A stretch of 23,256 bases of DNA from RUG11867 sp964472425 (GCA_964472425.1 CAYYLF010000017.1:1-23256); one strand, 5' to 3'. Counted from the first letter of the stretch, positions 1-7,310 are shown. Numbers and translations are program-made. The notes: a model not told the origin generated them from the sequence alone.

Positions 1-51
1 TTACTTGAGGGGATATGGCAACACTGAGGAGTGACCAGAGCACTTAAGTAA
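1..51. other. Stem-loop at the left edge, function unknown
   Basis: Bases 1-9 (TTACTTGAG) can pair with bases 43-51 (CTTAAGTAA), nine pairs with one G-T, enclosing a small second hairpin, CACT-GAGG-AGTG, at 22-33. No coding frame is convincing here. It may be the end of a structured RNA or part of the insertion-sequence end. The structure could continue left of the window, so this is only a description of what is visible. Confidence 0.3.
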
Positions 52-60
52 TGCTAAACA

Positions 61-84
61 AAAAAGAAACAATTATTTCTTTTT
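61..84 (-). terminator. Possible AT-only terminator behind the transposase
   Basis: AAAAAGAAA (61-69) and TTTCTTTTT (76-84) are perfect inverted repeats around a 6-base loop. Read on the minus strand the stem is followed by T residues, so it could end the transposase transcript. The stem has only one G-C pair, so it is weak. A second, GC-rich hairpin lies just upstream at 116-130. Confidence 0.35.
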
Positions 85-115
85 TTGGAAGCCCTAAGCG
101 ATAAACCTTGGGGTT

Positions 116-130
116 TGGGGCAAAGCCCCA
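116..130. repeat. GC-rich inverted repeat directly after the transposase stop
   Basis: TGGGGC-AAA-GCCCCA is a perfect 6-bp hairpin abutting the transposase stop codon (131-133). It has no T-run next to it, so it is not a classical terminator alone, but it could protect the mRNA 3' end or work with the AT hairpin at 61-84. Confidence 0.5.
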
Positions 131-1492
131 TCAGTAATTACGCATCATATTTTTTCTCCAAGGGTGAGATTTTGGAGGAATATATTTATGATGTTCTTTT
201 TTTGACTTTTCAACTTCAGTCTCTGACTCTTTCTTCATAACAGAATCTCGATTTTCTAATTCGGTTAATTGATAATAATGATTTTCTATTTCGGCCCAAT
301 ATTCACCATCATAGTTAATTATCAAAGTACATTTAGTTCCCTTAGAAAAACATGTTATTTCTCCGGTTTCAGGATTAATAGGAATATAATATTTATAGTT
401 GTTGCTTATGCAAGATGCATTGTCGATTACTTTTTCTTTTCTTTCGGATATGATTAATTTCAGTTCTTCTAAAGTATAATCATTTTCTCTCATAAGCGAT
501 GTTTCCTCATCAATCACATAAGAAAATTTCCTGTTCATATTAGGAATAAAAACGTTATTTAAATAATCGTTTGCTTCATCAATTGTAGTTATCCCCTCGT
601 ATCGAAGCTCTGCAATTAGTCTGTTTTTAAATGTTCCATTTTCTCTTTCGACATTCGCTTTAGCGGTTGCAATACTTGTGGTTTCTAATGTAATATTTAG
701 CCTCTCACAAGTCTTGCCAAATTGAGTCAAAAAGTTCTTTTTTTCTTTTACTTTAGCATTATTGACAGAGAATGTACTTCGATTGTCGGCCTTTATCTTT
801 GCCGGGATTCCATAATTAATTATGATATGAAATAACAAAACATAATATCCCCTCGTTATTTCTTCAAATTCAAACCATCCAAATAAAACCTTTTTAGTTG
901 CTTTATCTACTGCCAAATGTAGATAGGATACAATCCCTCCAAACCAAAACTTTTCACATGCATCCATTTGAACTTCTTGTCCAAATACATATAAGTTATT
1001 TGGTCTTCTTGTGTGTGCTTTCTCATAGGCTATTATTCTTGATTTATATAGTTCAATTTTTTCTTGCCCTATATCTTCATCTTTATTTGTTACTACTTCT
1101 TTCAAGGTTTCTTTATAGTCTCTCAAAGTCTTTTTGTGAGCTAGTGGAGATAGTATACCATCACTAGTAAATCGCTTTAGCATGACATCATAAGATATAT
1201 TATACTTGCCAGTTATTCTTTCATGAAATTGTTCAAAGTTGAAATCATAAAACTTGCTAAGGTAAAGTTCTTCTAATTCATTAATTAGGCTATCTTCTTT
1301 TTTATTGGGATTTACTCTTCCTCGATTACCATGAATAAATCCAGCTTCTCCATCTGTGATATAGATTTTTTTTAATCTATCAATTTGTTTAAGGCTTAAA
1401 CCCAATTCAATGCTTGCTTCCTTTCTCGTCACCTCTCCCTTAATAACTTTTTCAATAGTTTCATATTTTTTTCTTTCATTGTCATTCATCAT
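131..1492 (-). CDS. DDE transposase, IS1202 (ISNCY) family
   Basis: This is the transposase of the left-edge insertion sequence; it cuts and joins DNA at the element ends. The 453 residues are full length for the family. An N-terminal helix-turn-helix (about residues 8-45) is followed by the family-typical HGNRGR (54-59), HTRRP (160-164) and an RNase H-like catalytic core: candidate acidic residues are D177 in QMDA, D236 in ADNRS and E282 in ANVERE. The C-terminus ends with the family motif YIPPxSHPWR. Two consecutive ATG codons begin the frame; the ribosome site AAGGGGG lies 8 bases upstream but is inside a perfect 10-bp hairpin (1503-1524), suggesting translational or transcriptional protection from outside promoters. 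The frame is intact, so the element may be active. Family assignment is from recalled motif patterns. Confidence 0.9.
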   Translation of the reverse strand: MMNDNERKKYETIEKVIKGEVTRKEASIELGLSLKQIDRLKKIYITDGEAGFIHGNRGRVNPNKKEDSLINELEELYLSKFYDFNFEQFHERITGKYNISYDVMLKRFTSDGILSPLAHKKTLRDYKETLKEVVTNKDEDIGQEKIELYKSRIIAYEKAHTRRPNNLYVFGQEVQMDACEKFWFGGIVSYLHLAVDKATKKVLFGWFEFEEITRGYYVLLFHIIINYGIPAKIKADNRSTFSVNNAKVKEKKNFLTQFGKTCERLNITLETTSIATAKANVERENGTFKNRLIAELRYEGITTIDEANDYLNNVFIPNMNRKFSYVIDEETSLMRENDYTLEELKLIISERKEKVIDNASCISNNYKYYIPINPETGEITCFSKGTKCTLIINYDGEYWAEIENHYYQLTELENRDSVMKKESETEVEKSKKEHHKYIPPKSHPWRKNMMRNY

Positions 1493-1502
1493 TTTAAAAA
1501 CC

Positions 1503-1524
1503 CCCTTGTCATAAATGACAAGGG
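1503..1524 (-). promoter_or_regulatory. Hairpin masking the transposase ribosome site
   Basis: CCCTTGTCAT (1503-1512) and ATGACAAGGG (1515-1524) are perfect inverted repeats with a 2-base centre. On the minus strand the 3' arm contains the ribosome-binding sequence AAGGGGG and is followed by GGTTTTT just before the start codon. It can therefore act either as a terminator for transcripts entering from outside or as a lid on the ribosome site. Both are known ways in which insertion sequences keep transposition low. Confidence 0.7.
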
Positions 1525-1540
1525 ATATTTTAAACTAAAA

Positions 1541-1637
1541 TAGGGACATTTTCACTAATTATTAGTCCATTTTTTGGTTTTAAATCTGATAGAGACATTT
1601 TCACTAATTATTCATTTTCAAAATAGAGACATTTTCA
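1541..1637. repeat. Three GACATTTTC direct repeats at the insertion-sequence end
   Basis: Copies begin at 1541 (TAGGGACATTTTCACTAATT and three more bases), 1590 (same, with A for the second G) and 1624 (first 14 bases only). Spacing is 49 and 34 bases. Terminal or subterminal repeats of this kind commonly bind the transposase. A matching copy was not found in the first 130 bases, so the opposite end cannot be fixed. Confidence 0.7.
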
Positions 1638-1663
1638 AAAATTTTTCACACGCCTCAATAAAA

Positions 1664-1684
1664 AAACCGTCCAAATGACGATTT
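1664..1684 (-). terminator. Terminator of the tdk operon
   Basis: On the minus strand an 8-bp stem (arms 1664-1671 and 1677-1684, one G-T pair) with loop ATTTG is followed by seven T residues. It lies just downstream of the stop of the 463-residue gene and ends the tdk transcript. Confidence 0.75.
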
Positions 1685-1698
1685 ATTTGTTTGGTTTT

Positions 1699-3090
1699 TT
1701 AGTTTTTCTTAGGCCGATGGTGCATTCGCATATTTTCTATATGGACAGCCTTTATCGAGATGCGACTTTGTAGTTCGATTAGACTTGCCGAAAATTCTGG
1801 GTCTCCTACTCCGGCGTGTCCACGAGCTTGAGCTGACACTAATATTTCGAAGTAAAGTTTCGTTCTCGTCATGTCTCCCGCGGCGAGACTACTGTACAGT
1901 TCGTCAAGATAGCGACCAAAGTTTATTTCTTTGTTGCCGAGAGCAAGAGCGCTAATCGCGACCATCGGTTTTACGAAGGCAGGGTCTTTATCGAGGCGAG
2001 CTATTTCGACGAGTCCTTTGACGAGATAGTCGTAATCGGTGAGATTTCTTTCGCTTAAGTATTCGTCTAGGAGTCGATTAGCTTCTTCGAATTCGGATTG
2101 CATCAGAGCCGTAAGTGCCGCGGCCAAAGTATCTCTTTTCGCTTTAGGAGTTTGGCTAGGTTGATGGATAGATAAGTAGTCCGATAACTCGTATGCCATT
2201 TTGAGAAGTCCTATAATTTCGTTTTCAGATGGCAATAGTGCCCTATCCTCTATGCCTTCGTAGTAACGAAGAGCTCTTCCGTAATTGTGAGTTCGGATGA
2301 GTTCGTATACGTTAGTCGAAGTAGTTTCTATATCGGGAATAGGTTTTTTTGTATTTTGCATGGTGTCAATGTCTTTCGACAATTGTAGAATAGCACAATA
2401 CTTGGCGGGAATATTGTGAAGAAGACTTTCACTTTCGAGAATTGAAATCGTTTTGGCCAAGTCACGTTGGCGAACATATTCCAAGGAATTTTTAAGTTTT
2501 CCGCTTATCGACTTTTGAGACTGTTCGAATAAGTTTGCAATCAGTTGGTCGGCAGGAGTTGGGGTGGCATTTCTATTTCTTCGCTCGGACATGCGTTTTA
2601 GAGCTTTTTTGATGTTACCTTCGAGTACTAATACGCGCATGACATTCATAAATCCCGGGTCTTCGTAAAGTCCATCGTCACGGACTAGACGAACGTCCGA
2701 AGGAAGCATAGTTTTAATTTTTTTATAGTATTTATTCGGAACATCTACCAAGTAACTCATAAGGTAGAGGTAAAAGTTGAATTCGGCTCGGATGTTCGGT
2801 TCATCTACGCCATCGAGAGATTCGAGTGCGGCGAAGGCGCGAGCATATTCGCCTTTGTTGGCGAGGTCTATAAATTTCTCTAATGTGCTTTCGGGAGTGT
2901 CGAAGACCCGAATGGCCTGTTCGGTAAGAGCATAGAGGCCGCGTTCTTTTCTTTCTAAGTAACCACTGCTAATCAATTTATTAATTTTGTAGTCGCTCAT
3001 TCCGTAAGCGACTAGCGTCTTCTTAGGAATCGATACGTTTCTATTCGCAAATTTTTGTAGTTTCTTTAAATCTTCTATAATCGGTGTCAT
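1699..3090 (-). CDS. Winged-helix (AbiEi-like) and TPR-like repeat protein
   Basis: I do not know a named function. Residues about 19-56 look like the winged-helix domain seen at the N-terminus of AbiEi-type antitoxins (a hydrophobic helix, a turn, KINKLISSGYLERKERGLYAL). Residues about 64-95 then form a TPR-like helix pair (EYARAFAALESL). The rest is helical-repeat-like. The C-terminal half, from about residue 255, is homologous to the C-terminal half of the 664-residue protein upstream: both have a (R)xHxYGxA motif, an N-L-T-(D/E)-Y-x-Y-L-(V/I)-x-G-L-(V/I)-E-I motif and an L-x-x-G-(D/N) stretch near the end. No membrane segment or signal peptide. It starts directly after the tdk stop (TAAATG) with AAGGAG inside the tdk end, so the two are translationally linked. 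It could be a regulator or scaffold; a link to nucleotide metabolism is only inferred from the operon. Confidence 0.7.
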   Translation of the reverse strand: MTPIIEDLKKLQKFANRNVSIPKKTLVAYGMSDYKINKLISSGYLERKERGLYALTEQAIRVFDTPESTLEKFIDLANKGEYARAFAALESLDGVDEPNIRAEFNFYLYLMSYLVDVPNKYYKKIKTMLPSDVRLVRDDGLYEDPGFMNVMRVLVLEGNIKKALKRMSERRNRNATPTPADQLIANLFEQSQKSISGKLKNSLEYVRQRDLAKTISILESESLLHNIPAKYCAILQLSKDIDTMQNTKKPIPDIETTSTNVYELIRTHNYGRALRYYEGIEDRALLPSENEIIGLLKMAYELSDYLSIHQPSQTPKAKRDTLAAALTALMQSEFEEANRLLDEYLSERNLTDYDYLVKGLVEIARLDKDPAFVKPMVAISALALGNKEINFGRYLDELYSSLAAGDMTRTKLYFEILVSAQARGHAGVGDPEFSASLIELQSRISIKAVHIENMRMHHRPKKN

Positions 3091-3684
3091 TTATTTTCTC
3101 CTTTGTCGATATTCGATTTTTTTCATAATAAAGCACTTTCCACATTTGGATGCGTACGTCGTTGAATGTTCTCCGTCTATTGCGACTTGTTCTCCTTCGA
3201 AGGTCGGGACTCCGTCGACTAGTCTCAAGTTTTGAGTAGCCTTTTTGCCACACGTGCAGATGGTTTTGAGTTCTTTGATGTCGTCGGCGATTTCCAACAA
3301 TCTCGTCGCGCCCGGAAACCCTTTCATTTGAAAGTCGCATCGCAGGCCATAACATATCACCGGTACTTCGTCCATTTTCGTGATGAGATATAATTCGTCT
3401 ATCTGTTTGGGCGTCAGAAATTGAGCTTCATCGACGAGGATGCAGTCCGGTCTATATTCCGTGGCGATAGTCGAAAGAGTAAGTTCTTCGGTTGCAGGTA
3501 CGAGATGATCGACCGTGCGAGAGCAACCGAGTCGCGAGACGACTTTGTCGTCGCCTTTCGAGTCTATTTGGGGTTTTAAGAGCACGATTCTCTGTCCCAT
3601 TTCCTCGTAATTGTGGGCTACTTGCAATAAACTAGTCGTTTTTCCGCAGTTCATAGCACCATAGCGGAAGTATAATTTTGCCAT
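3091..3684 (-). CDS. tdk: Thymidine kinase
   Basis: Phosphorylates thymidine to dTMP with ATP in the cytoplasmic pyrimidine salvage pathway. The 197 residues fit the type II (TK1-like) family. The P-loop is GAMNCGKTT (9-17), the Walker B/catalytic segment is DEAQF (85-89) with E86 as the likely general base, and the lasso region contains YGLRCDFQ with a glycine-rich stretch after it. Zinc ligands are visible as C143, C145, C181 and C184; the first pair is C-x-C rather than C-x2-C, as in the E. coli-like subgroup. The start has GGAGAAATGT immediately before it. The gene is first in a two-gene operon with the winged-helix/TPR gene behind it and has a strong own promoter (3735-3763). Confidence 0.95.
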   Translation of the reverse strand: MAKLYFRYGAMNCGKTTSLLQVAHNYEEMGQRIVLLKPQIDSKGDDKVVSRLGCSRTVDHLVPATEELTLSTIATEYRPDCILVDEAQFLTPKQIDELYLITKMDEVPVICYGLRCDFQMKGFPGATRLLEIADDIKELKTICTCGKKATQNLRLVDGVPTFEGEQVAIDGEHSTTYASKCGKCFIMKKIEYRQRRK

Positions 3685-3734
3685 ACATTTCTCCTTACAT
3701 CATAGATTTTTACCCTCAATATTCCTGTACTTAT

Positions 3735-3763
3735 AATATAGAATAATTTGGAGAAAATTGCAA
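3735..3763 (-). promoter_or_regulatory. Promoter of the tdk operon
   Basis: On the minus strand: -35 TTGCAA (3758-3763), 17-base spacer, -10 TATATT (3735-3740). The stretch CTGTTGCAATTTTC around the -35 is almost identical to that of the promoter at 5840-5868 in front of the paralogous gene. Confidence 0.75.
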
Positions 3764-3791
3764 CAGGTTTACATTTTTTTGGCATGAGAAA

Positions 3792-3819
3792 AAAACTCCA
3801 AAGTTGTTTTAGGAGTTTT
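3792..3819 (-). terminator. Terminator of the 664-residue gene
   Basis: Arms AAAACTCC (3792-3799) and GGAGTTTT (3812-3819) form an 8-bp stem; on the minus strand it is followed by further T residues. It overlaps the stop codon (3809-3811) of the gene it terminates and precedes the tdk promoter. Confidence 0.8.
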
Positions 3820-5803
3820 GATGATTTGGCGAATTTGTAAAAGACTTGGTAGATTGAGAAGAAATTTGACGACATCTTATTTGGTTAGATAGAGATGATA
3901 GTATTCTAGCGAGTTCTTTATCCGCGATGTCGCTGTATCCTTTTTGACTAATCAGTTTGATGAGGCCCATGTAAAGCCTAGCGACAGCGAAGTTTCCAGC
4001 ATCGAGAGCATTCTTAAATTCGGCCACGTATTTGGAGATTTCCATCTCGAATGTTCCTTTAATCAATTTTATGAGCGTGCTTATCGGTCTCATGAAGTCA
4101 CCGTCGTCCGTTTCGTAGCATATTTCTATCAGTCCTTCGATGAGGTAGGCATATTCGGTCAAGTTATTCTCGATGAGAAGTCGATTCAAGATGTTTTGAG
4201 CTCCGGATAAGTTGCATATTTCCAATTGTCTTTGGAGAGCGACGATGGTTTTAGAATCGAATTCGGTCGTTTTTTTCGTATCTTCAGATATCTTTGGAGT
4301 CGAATTTTGAGCATCTATTTTATCCATCAGCCTACTTGCCTCGTGGAGCAAAACGGCCAAGTGATTTTTAGTTGGGTCTATTCCTTTTTTGTTTCCGAGA
4401 TTTAAGGCACGTTCGTAGGCTTCCCCGTAGCGGTGGGCTCTAATGAAGTCCATTATACTTTCTCCTTCCGGTTTTCTAACGTTGGGATGGGTACCAGTAT
4501 TTTTCATAGATAGAATTGCCGAGGTTAGAGTCATGTAGATTCGATAGTTCTTTTTCAAAGGACGGTCGGTAGATTCTTTTTGTAGAAGTTCATGTGCCGC
4601 CTGGAAGTCGCCTATTTCGATTGCTTCGGATAAACTGCGGTTGAACTCATCGCGCATCTTTTTGATAATATTCAAAAGGTCGATTGTGATGGTCGCGTCA
4701 GTCGTCTTTTTTTCTAGCGAAGCGAGTTGGTTTAAACAAGTTGCAAATTTCTGTTCGAAAATCAAAGCTGGAAAACCTTCGGGTAATCCTTCTAAGTCGG
4801 AAAAGTTTTGGGGTGTGAGGGTTCTTGCGAGTTTTCTATAATAAATGGTCAGTACATCGATAAAACTCAGAAGGTAGAGATAGTAGTAGAATACGTTTCG
4901 ATAAACCGGATTGTTTTGAAGAGTCGCAAGATGTTTGAATCCTCTTTTATATTGACCAGCGAGAAAGTAATGATTGACGATATGCATTCGAAGAGAGGAA
5001 TCTTTTAGTCCGTACATGCATCTTTCGTAGCAAATGAATGCTCTATCCGTGTCGCCGTTTTTTTCTAGCTCTCGTCCGTAGGATAAAAACTTGTCGTAAT
5101 CCCCTACTCGGAAAACGCCCTTTTGTCCTCTCGTCAGAGCGCCCAGGTTTAGAAGTTTTTGGAGTCTATATCCGGATACGCCGGCTTCTTCGAGAAGATT
5201 AGAGGTCAAAGCTAGATTGTCAATTTGAAGGTTGTAGATGGTTTTCATGTCATCATCTACGCTTTGGGAAGAGCCATTATTGTCGGCAAAGGCGAAGCAT
5301 TTTTGAGCTCTTTCGTGTTGACCAGCTCGCTCGAGTTGTTCGCCGTAGGCACGGAGGTCATCGAAGCATATCAGAACGTAGTATCCTTTCTTTTTCCACT
5401 CTAATATTCCATACTTTTTGAAAGCCGTTATCTGTTGGTGAGTGAGTCCACGTTTTACGAGCGTTTCTTTCGTGAGTTGCTCATCATCTAGGAAGGCTTC
5501 GTATATTTTACTCAAATTGGCGTCTATTTCAGTTTTATTCTTGTCGAGGTGTTCTAATTTAGTGTATACGCATGTCGCTTCGTCGATGAGACCGCACAAT
5601 TCTAAGTTTCTTCCGTATTCTAGAAAACGGCCCAAATCCGCAAGGGTGTAGCAACCGGGGCTTGTGCGTTTAATCATGTGAGCGTCCATCAGTTTTTGAA
5701 TGTGGTAAGCAGAGTAATCGTATTTTTTGAAGATTTTGTTCGTCAATTCCTCTTCTCGAGCAAATATTTTGAATAGATTTTTTTCTTCTGTAGTCAAGGC
5801 CAT
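3809..5803 (-). CDS. Three tandem AbiEi-like winged-helix/TPR modules plus helical domain
   Basis: Function unknown. The start at 5803 (MALTTEEKN) is chosen over an upstream ATG at 5911 because GGAG lies 8 bases before it and the promoter lies between the two. The protein has 664 residues. Its first 265 residues hold three repeats with about 90-residue period (about 18-82, 108-172, 198-262). Each has a winged-helix unit with the pattern LT-x(3)-(I/L)-x(8)-x-(I/L)-x(4)-x(5)-G-x-(Y/F), then a helix pair (Y)G(R/E)xLE...A...CYxxx like a TPR. The C-terminal half (about 450-645) is homologous to that of the 463-residue gene downstream. No membrane segments. It is monocistronic, with its own promoter and terminator. 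It could be a DNA-binding scaffold; AbiEi similarity is by pattern and needs a profile search. Confidence 0.7.
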   Translation of the reverse strand: MALTTEEKNLFKIFAREEELTNKIFKKYDYSAYHIQKLMDAHMIKRTSPGCYTLADLGRFLEYGRNLELCGLIDEATCVYTKLEHLDKNKTEIDANLSKIYEAFLDDEQLTKETLVKRGLTHQQITAFKKYGILEWKKKGYYVLICFDDLRAYGEQLERAGQHERAQKCFAFADNNGSSQSVDDDMKTIYNLQIDNLALTSNLLEEAGVSGYRLQKLLNLGALTRGQKGVFRVGDYDKFLSYGRELEKNGDTDRAFICYERCMYGLKDSSLRMHIVNHYFLAGQYKRGFKHLATLQNNPVYRNVFYYYLYLLSFIDVLTIYYRKLARTLTPQNFSDLEGLPEGFPALIFEQKFATCLNQLASLEKKTTDATITIDLLNIIKKMRDEFNRSLSEAIEIGDFQAAHELLQKESTDRPLKKNYRIYMTLTSAILSMKNTGTHPNVRKPEGESIMDFIRAHRYGEAYERALNLGNKKGIDPTKNHLAVLLHEASRLMDKIDAQNSTPKISEDTKKTTEFDSKTIVALQRQLEICNLSGAQNILNRLLIENNLTEYAYLIEGLIEICYETDDGDFMRPISTLIKLIKGTFEMEISKYVAEFKNALDAGNFAVARLYMGLIKLISQKGYSDIADKELARILSSLSNQIRCRQISSQSTKSFTNSPNHQNS

Positions 5804-5839
5804 CGCATTCTCTCCTTCGCTTTGTTTGTACGTTAAATA

Positions 5840-5868
5840 ATAATAAAGGAAAATGTGGAAAAATGCAA
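5840..5868 (-). promoter_or_regulatory. Promoter of the 664-residue gene
   Basis: On the minus strand: -35 TTGCAT (5863-5868), 17-base spacer, -10 TATTAT (5840-5845). Shares CTGTTGCA(A/T)TTTTC with the tdk operon promoter. Confidence 0.7.
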
Positions 5869-5961
5869 CAGTTTTGTAATTTCGAGCGAAAAATAGAATG
5901 GGTTTGTACAATAGTGATTATGTGCTTAAATATTTTTAAAATTTTATCAAATTTATGAGAA

Positions 5962-5982
5962 AAAACGCCATGGCGACGTTTT
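5962..5982 (-). terminator. Terminator behind the DUF4186 gene
   Basis: AAAACG (5962-5967) and CGTTTT (5977-5982) enclose a GC-rich, self-complementary centre (GCCATGGC). On the minus strand the stem runs into TTTTTTC. It lies just downstream of the stop at 6002. Confidence 0.65.
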
Positions 5983-6001
5983 CATATCGAAATTGAAATG
6001 T

Positions 6002-6364
6002 TTATTGCCTTTTTTTCGAATCGTATTCTCTTTTTATCCATGTCATGATGACGCGGACGAGATAGTCAATTTGGTCATCAGTCAAGTCTTGTGTTTCCGA
6101 AAATTTGTACCATTTGGCGACGCATCCGCGACAACAGGTGGCCGTCGCGTGTTCAGCTATAAAGACGGGATGTCCTTTATACGGCGTCTGTTTGCCGTCG
6201 TTTGAAAGCTTTACGCGCAAACGAGAATTTAGAAAGTCGTAAGCGTGTTTCTCTATGATATCGAATCCCTTGGCATCTATATAATCGATATCCGAGTCTT
6301 TCAAGTGGAATGACGAGCGGAATTTGGAATGAGAAAGAGCATTTAAAACTGCATCGATGTTCAT
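6002..6364 (-). CDS. DUF4186 family protein
   Basis: A 120-residue soluble protein matching, by recalled pattern, the DUF4186 family: N-x-x-x-V-L-x-x-L-x-x-S-K-F-R-S-S-F-H-L near the start, then GKQTPYKGHPVFIAEHATAT, CCRGCVAKWYK, and a C-terminal helix with IMTWIKRE. The conserved H, C-C-x-x-C and H/E residues suggest metal binding, but no biochemical role is known to me. The start at 6364 (MNIDAVL) fits the family N-terminus and has AGAAAGAAG upstream. An alternative ATG at 6385 overlaps the stop of the preceding gene (ATGA) but has no ribosome site. It is the second gene of an operon with the membrane protein gene 6382-7212. Confidence 0.8.
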   Translation of the reverse strand: MNIDAVLNALSHSKFRSSFHLKDSDIDYIDAKGFDIIEKHAYDFLNSRLRVKLSNDGKQTPYKGHPVFIAEHATATCCRGCVAKWYKFSETQDLTDDQIDYLVRVIMTWIKREYDSKKRQ

Positions 6365-6381
6365 GTATTTACTTCTTTCTA

Positions 6382-7212
6382 TCATCTACCGTAAGCTGTG
6401 TCGAGAGCTTCTTTTAAGGAGGTTCCTTTCGAGAAGTCGATAATCATACTGATGGTTTTCTCTATGTCGCGAGTCGAAAAACCGTGAGAGTGGCTTTTCA
6501 AGTTGTACTTTTGGACGGCCGTATTGCCCACGGGAGCGAGGGCATCTAGTACGGCTCGATAGTCCGTGATGGTCGAGCCCAAGTTGGCGAGCGGGTCGAG
6601 GATGAAATCGAATTCATCGTGAGAAAGTTCGTTCGGAAGTTCTTTTAGGGCACGCGAGAAGATGGAGTCGATGTTTGCGACTATATAATGAATGTCGTCG
6701 CGAAAAGCCGCGTCGGTGTCGAATCTACTGAGGATGTAGTCGGTCGTGTCGTAAGAACCGTAACGAAAGGCCCATTTGACGATTTCAGCGTCGAAAATGA
6801 CGTACATTTTATTTTTGGAATCGAGGTCCCATTCGTCGATGTAATCGAAGGCAACCGAGAGATTGTCTTTTTGTTCGGGATTCTCTTCGACTATCGCGTT
6901 CGGAGTCAAATAGTAGTTGTGGACAGAATTTCTCGTAATCGGATAAGTCGCGACCGAGAAGCGCACTTTATAAAATATCATAACTTCGACGAAGAGGATG
7001 AAGAGGAAAACCAAGAGTTTGAGAGGTTTGGTAATCGGAGAACGGACGAGGCGAAATATCTTTTCTTCGGTCGAGACGTCTTTGAATTTGTCGCCCGGTT
7101 TTCGGACGAAGAGGACTTTCCATGGAAACCAAATCGGCGAGGTTATAACTAAGAATATTTTGTATACGATATCCGATAGTTTGCGTTTTTCTTTTTCTTG
7201 AGGGTTGCTCAT
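6382..7212 (-). CDS. Unknown membrane protein, paralogue of 7309-8400
   Basis: Not recognised. The 276 residues contain a hydrophobic stretch at 18-36 (ending IWFPWKVLFV) and a clear membrane helix at 65-81, with a positively charged linker between them (RKPGDKFKDVSTEEKIFR). The C-terminal about 190 residues are soluble and probably helical, with the motif YIDEWDLDSKNKMYVIFD. The neighbouring gene at 7309-8400 has the same architecture and closely similar motifs. The linker charge suggests it is cytoplasmic and that both N- and C-terminal parts lie outside or follow a hairpin; orientation is not certain. The start has AAGGAG upstream, a promoter sits at 7255-7284, and the stop overlaps the next ATG. 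Role unknown; envelope function is an inference. Confidence 0.75.
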   Translation of the reverse strand: MSNPQEKEKRKLSDIVYKIFLVITSPIWFPWKVLFVRKPGDKFKDVSTEEKIFRLVRSPITKPLKLLVFLFILFVEVMIFYKVRFSVATYPITRNSVHNYYLTPNAIVEENPEQKDNLSVAFDYIDEWDLDSKNKMYVIFDAEIVKWAFRYGSYDTTDYILSRFDTDAAFRDDIHYIVANIDSIFSRALKELPNELSHDEFDFILDPLANLGSTITDYRAVLDALAPVGNTAVQKYNLKSHSHGFSTRDIEKTISMIIDFSKGTSLKEALDTAYGR

Positions 7213-7254
7213 ACTCTACTCTCCTTCTTTCTAGTTTGTACTTTTTCTATTCAC

Positions 7255-7284
7255 ATTATACTGTATTTCATGGGATTTAGGCAA
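7255..7284 (-). promoter_or_regulatory. Promoter of the 6382-7212 gene and DUF4186 gene
   Basis: On the minus strand: -35 TTGCCT (7279-7284), 18-base spacer, -10 TATAAT (7255-7260). It lies directly downstream of the terminator of the preceding unit, so the two paralogous membrane protein genes are transcribed separately. Confidence 0.75.
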
Positions 7285-7295
7285 GAAAAGGAAAA

Positions 7296-7310
7296 GAACC
7301 TTTACGGTTC
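7296..7310 (-). terminator. Terminator of the zinc-ribbon/membrane protein operon
   Basis: GAACC-GTAAA-GGTTC on the minus strand followed by TTTTCCTTTTC. The stem overlaps the stop codon (7309-7311). Confidence 0.7.

Larger units (their letters stand above)
131..1655 (-). mobile_element. IS1202/ISNCY-type insertion sequence, ends approximate
   Basis: The unit contains a single transposase gene and, beyond its start codon, three copies of a T-A-G-(A/G)-GACATTTTCA motif (1541, 1590, 1624) that look like transposase-binding repeats of one terminus. The right boundary must lie between the last repeat (about 1637) and the neighbour's terminator (1658-1684). The left boundary is not recognisable; it may be within 1-115 or outside the window. 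No target duplication could be identified. IS1202-family elements are about 1.5-1.8 kb, consistent with this span. Confidence 0.6.

Noticed and set aside
3041..3355. 104-codon minus-strand ORF overlapping the end of tdk.
   Set aside because: Out-of-frame shadow of tdk and the following gene; no family-like sequence.
6688..7152. 154-codon ORF on the plus strand.
   Set aside because: Fully antisense to the 6382-7212 gene, which has a ribosome site, promoter and paralogue; the plus-strand frame is a by-product of its TCG/CGA-rich codons.
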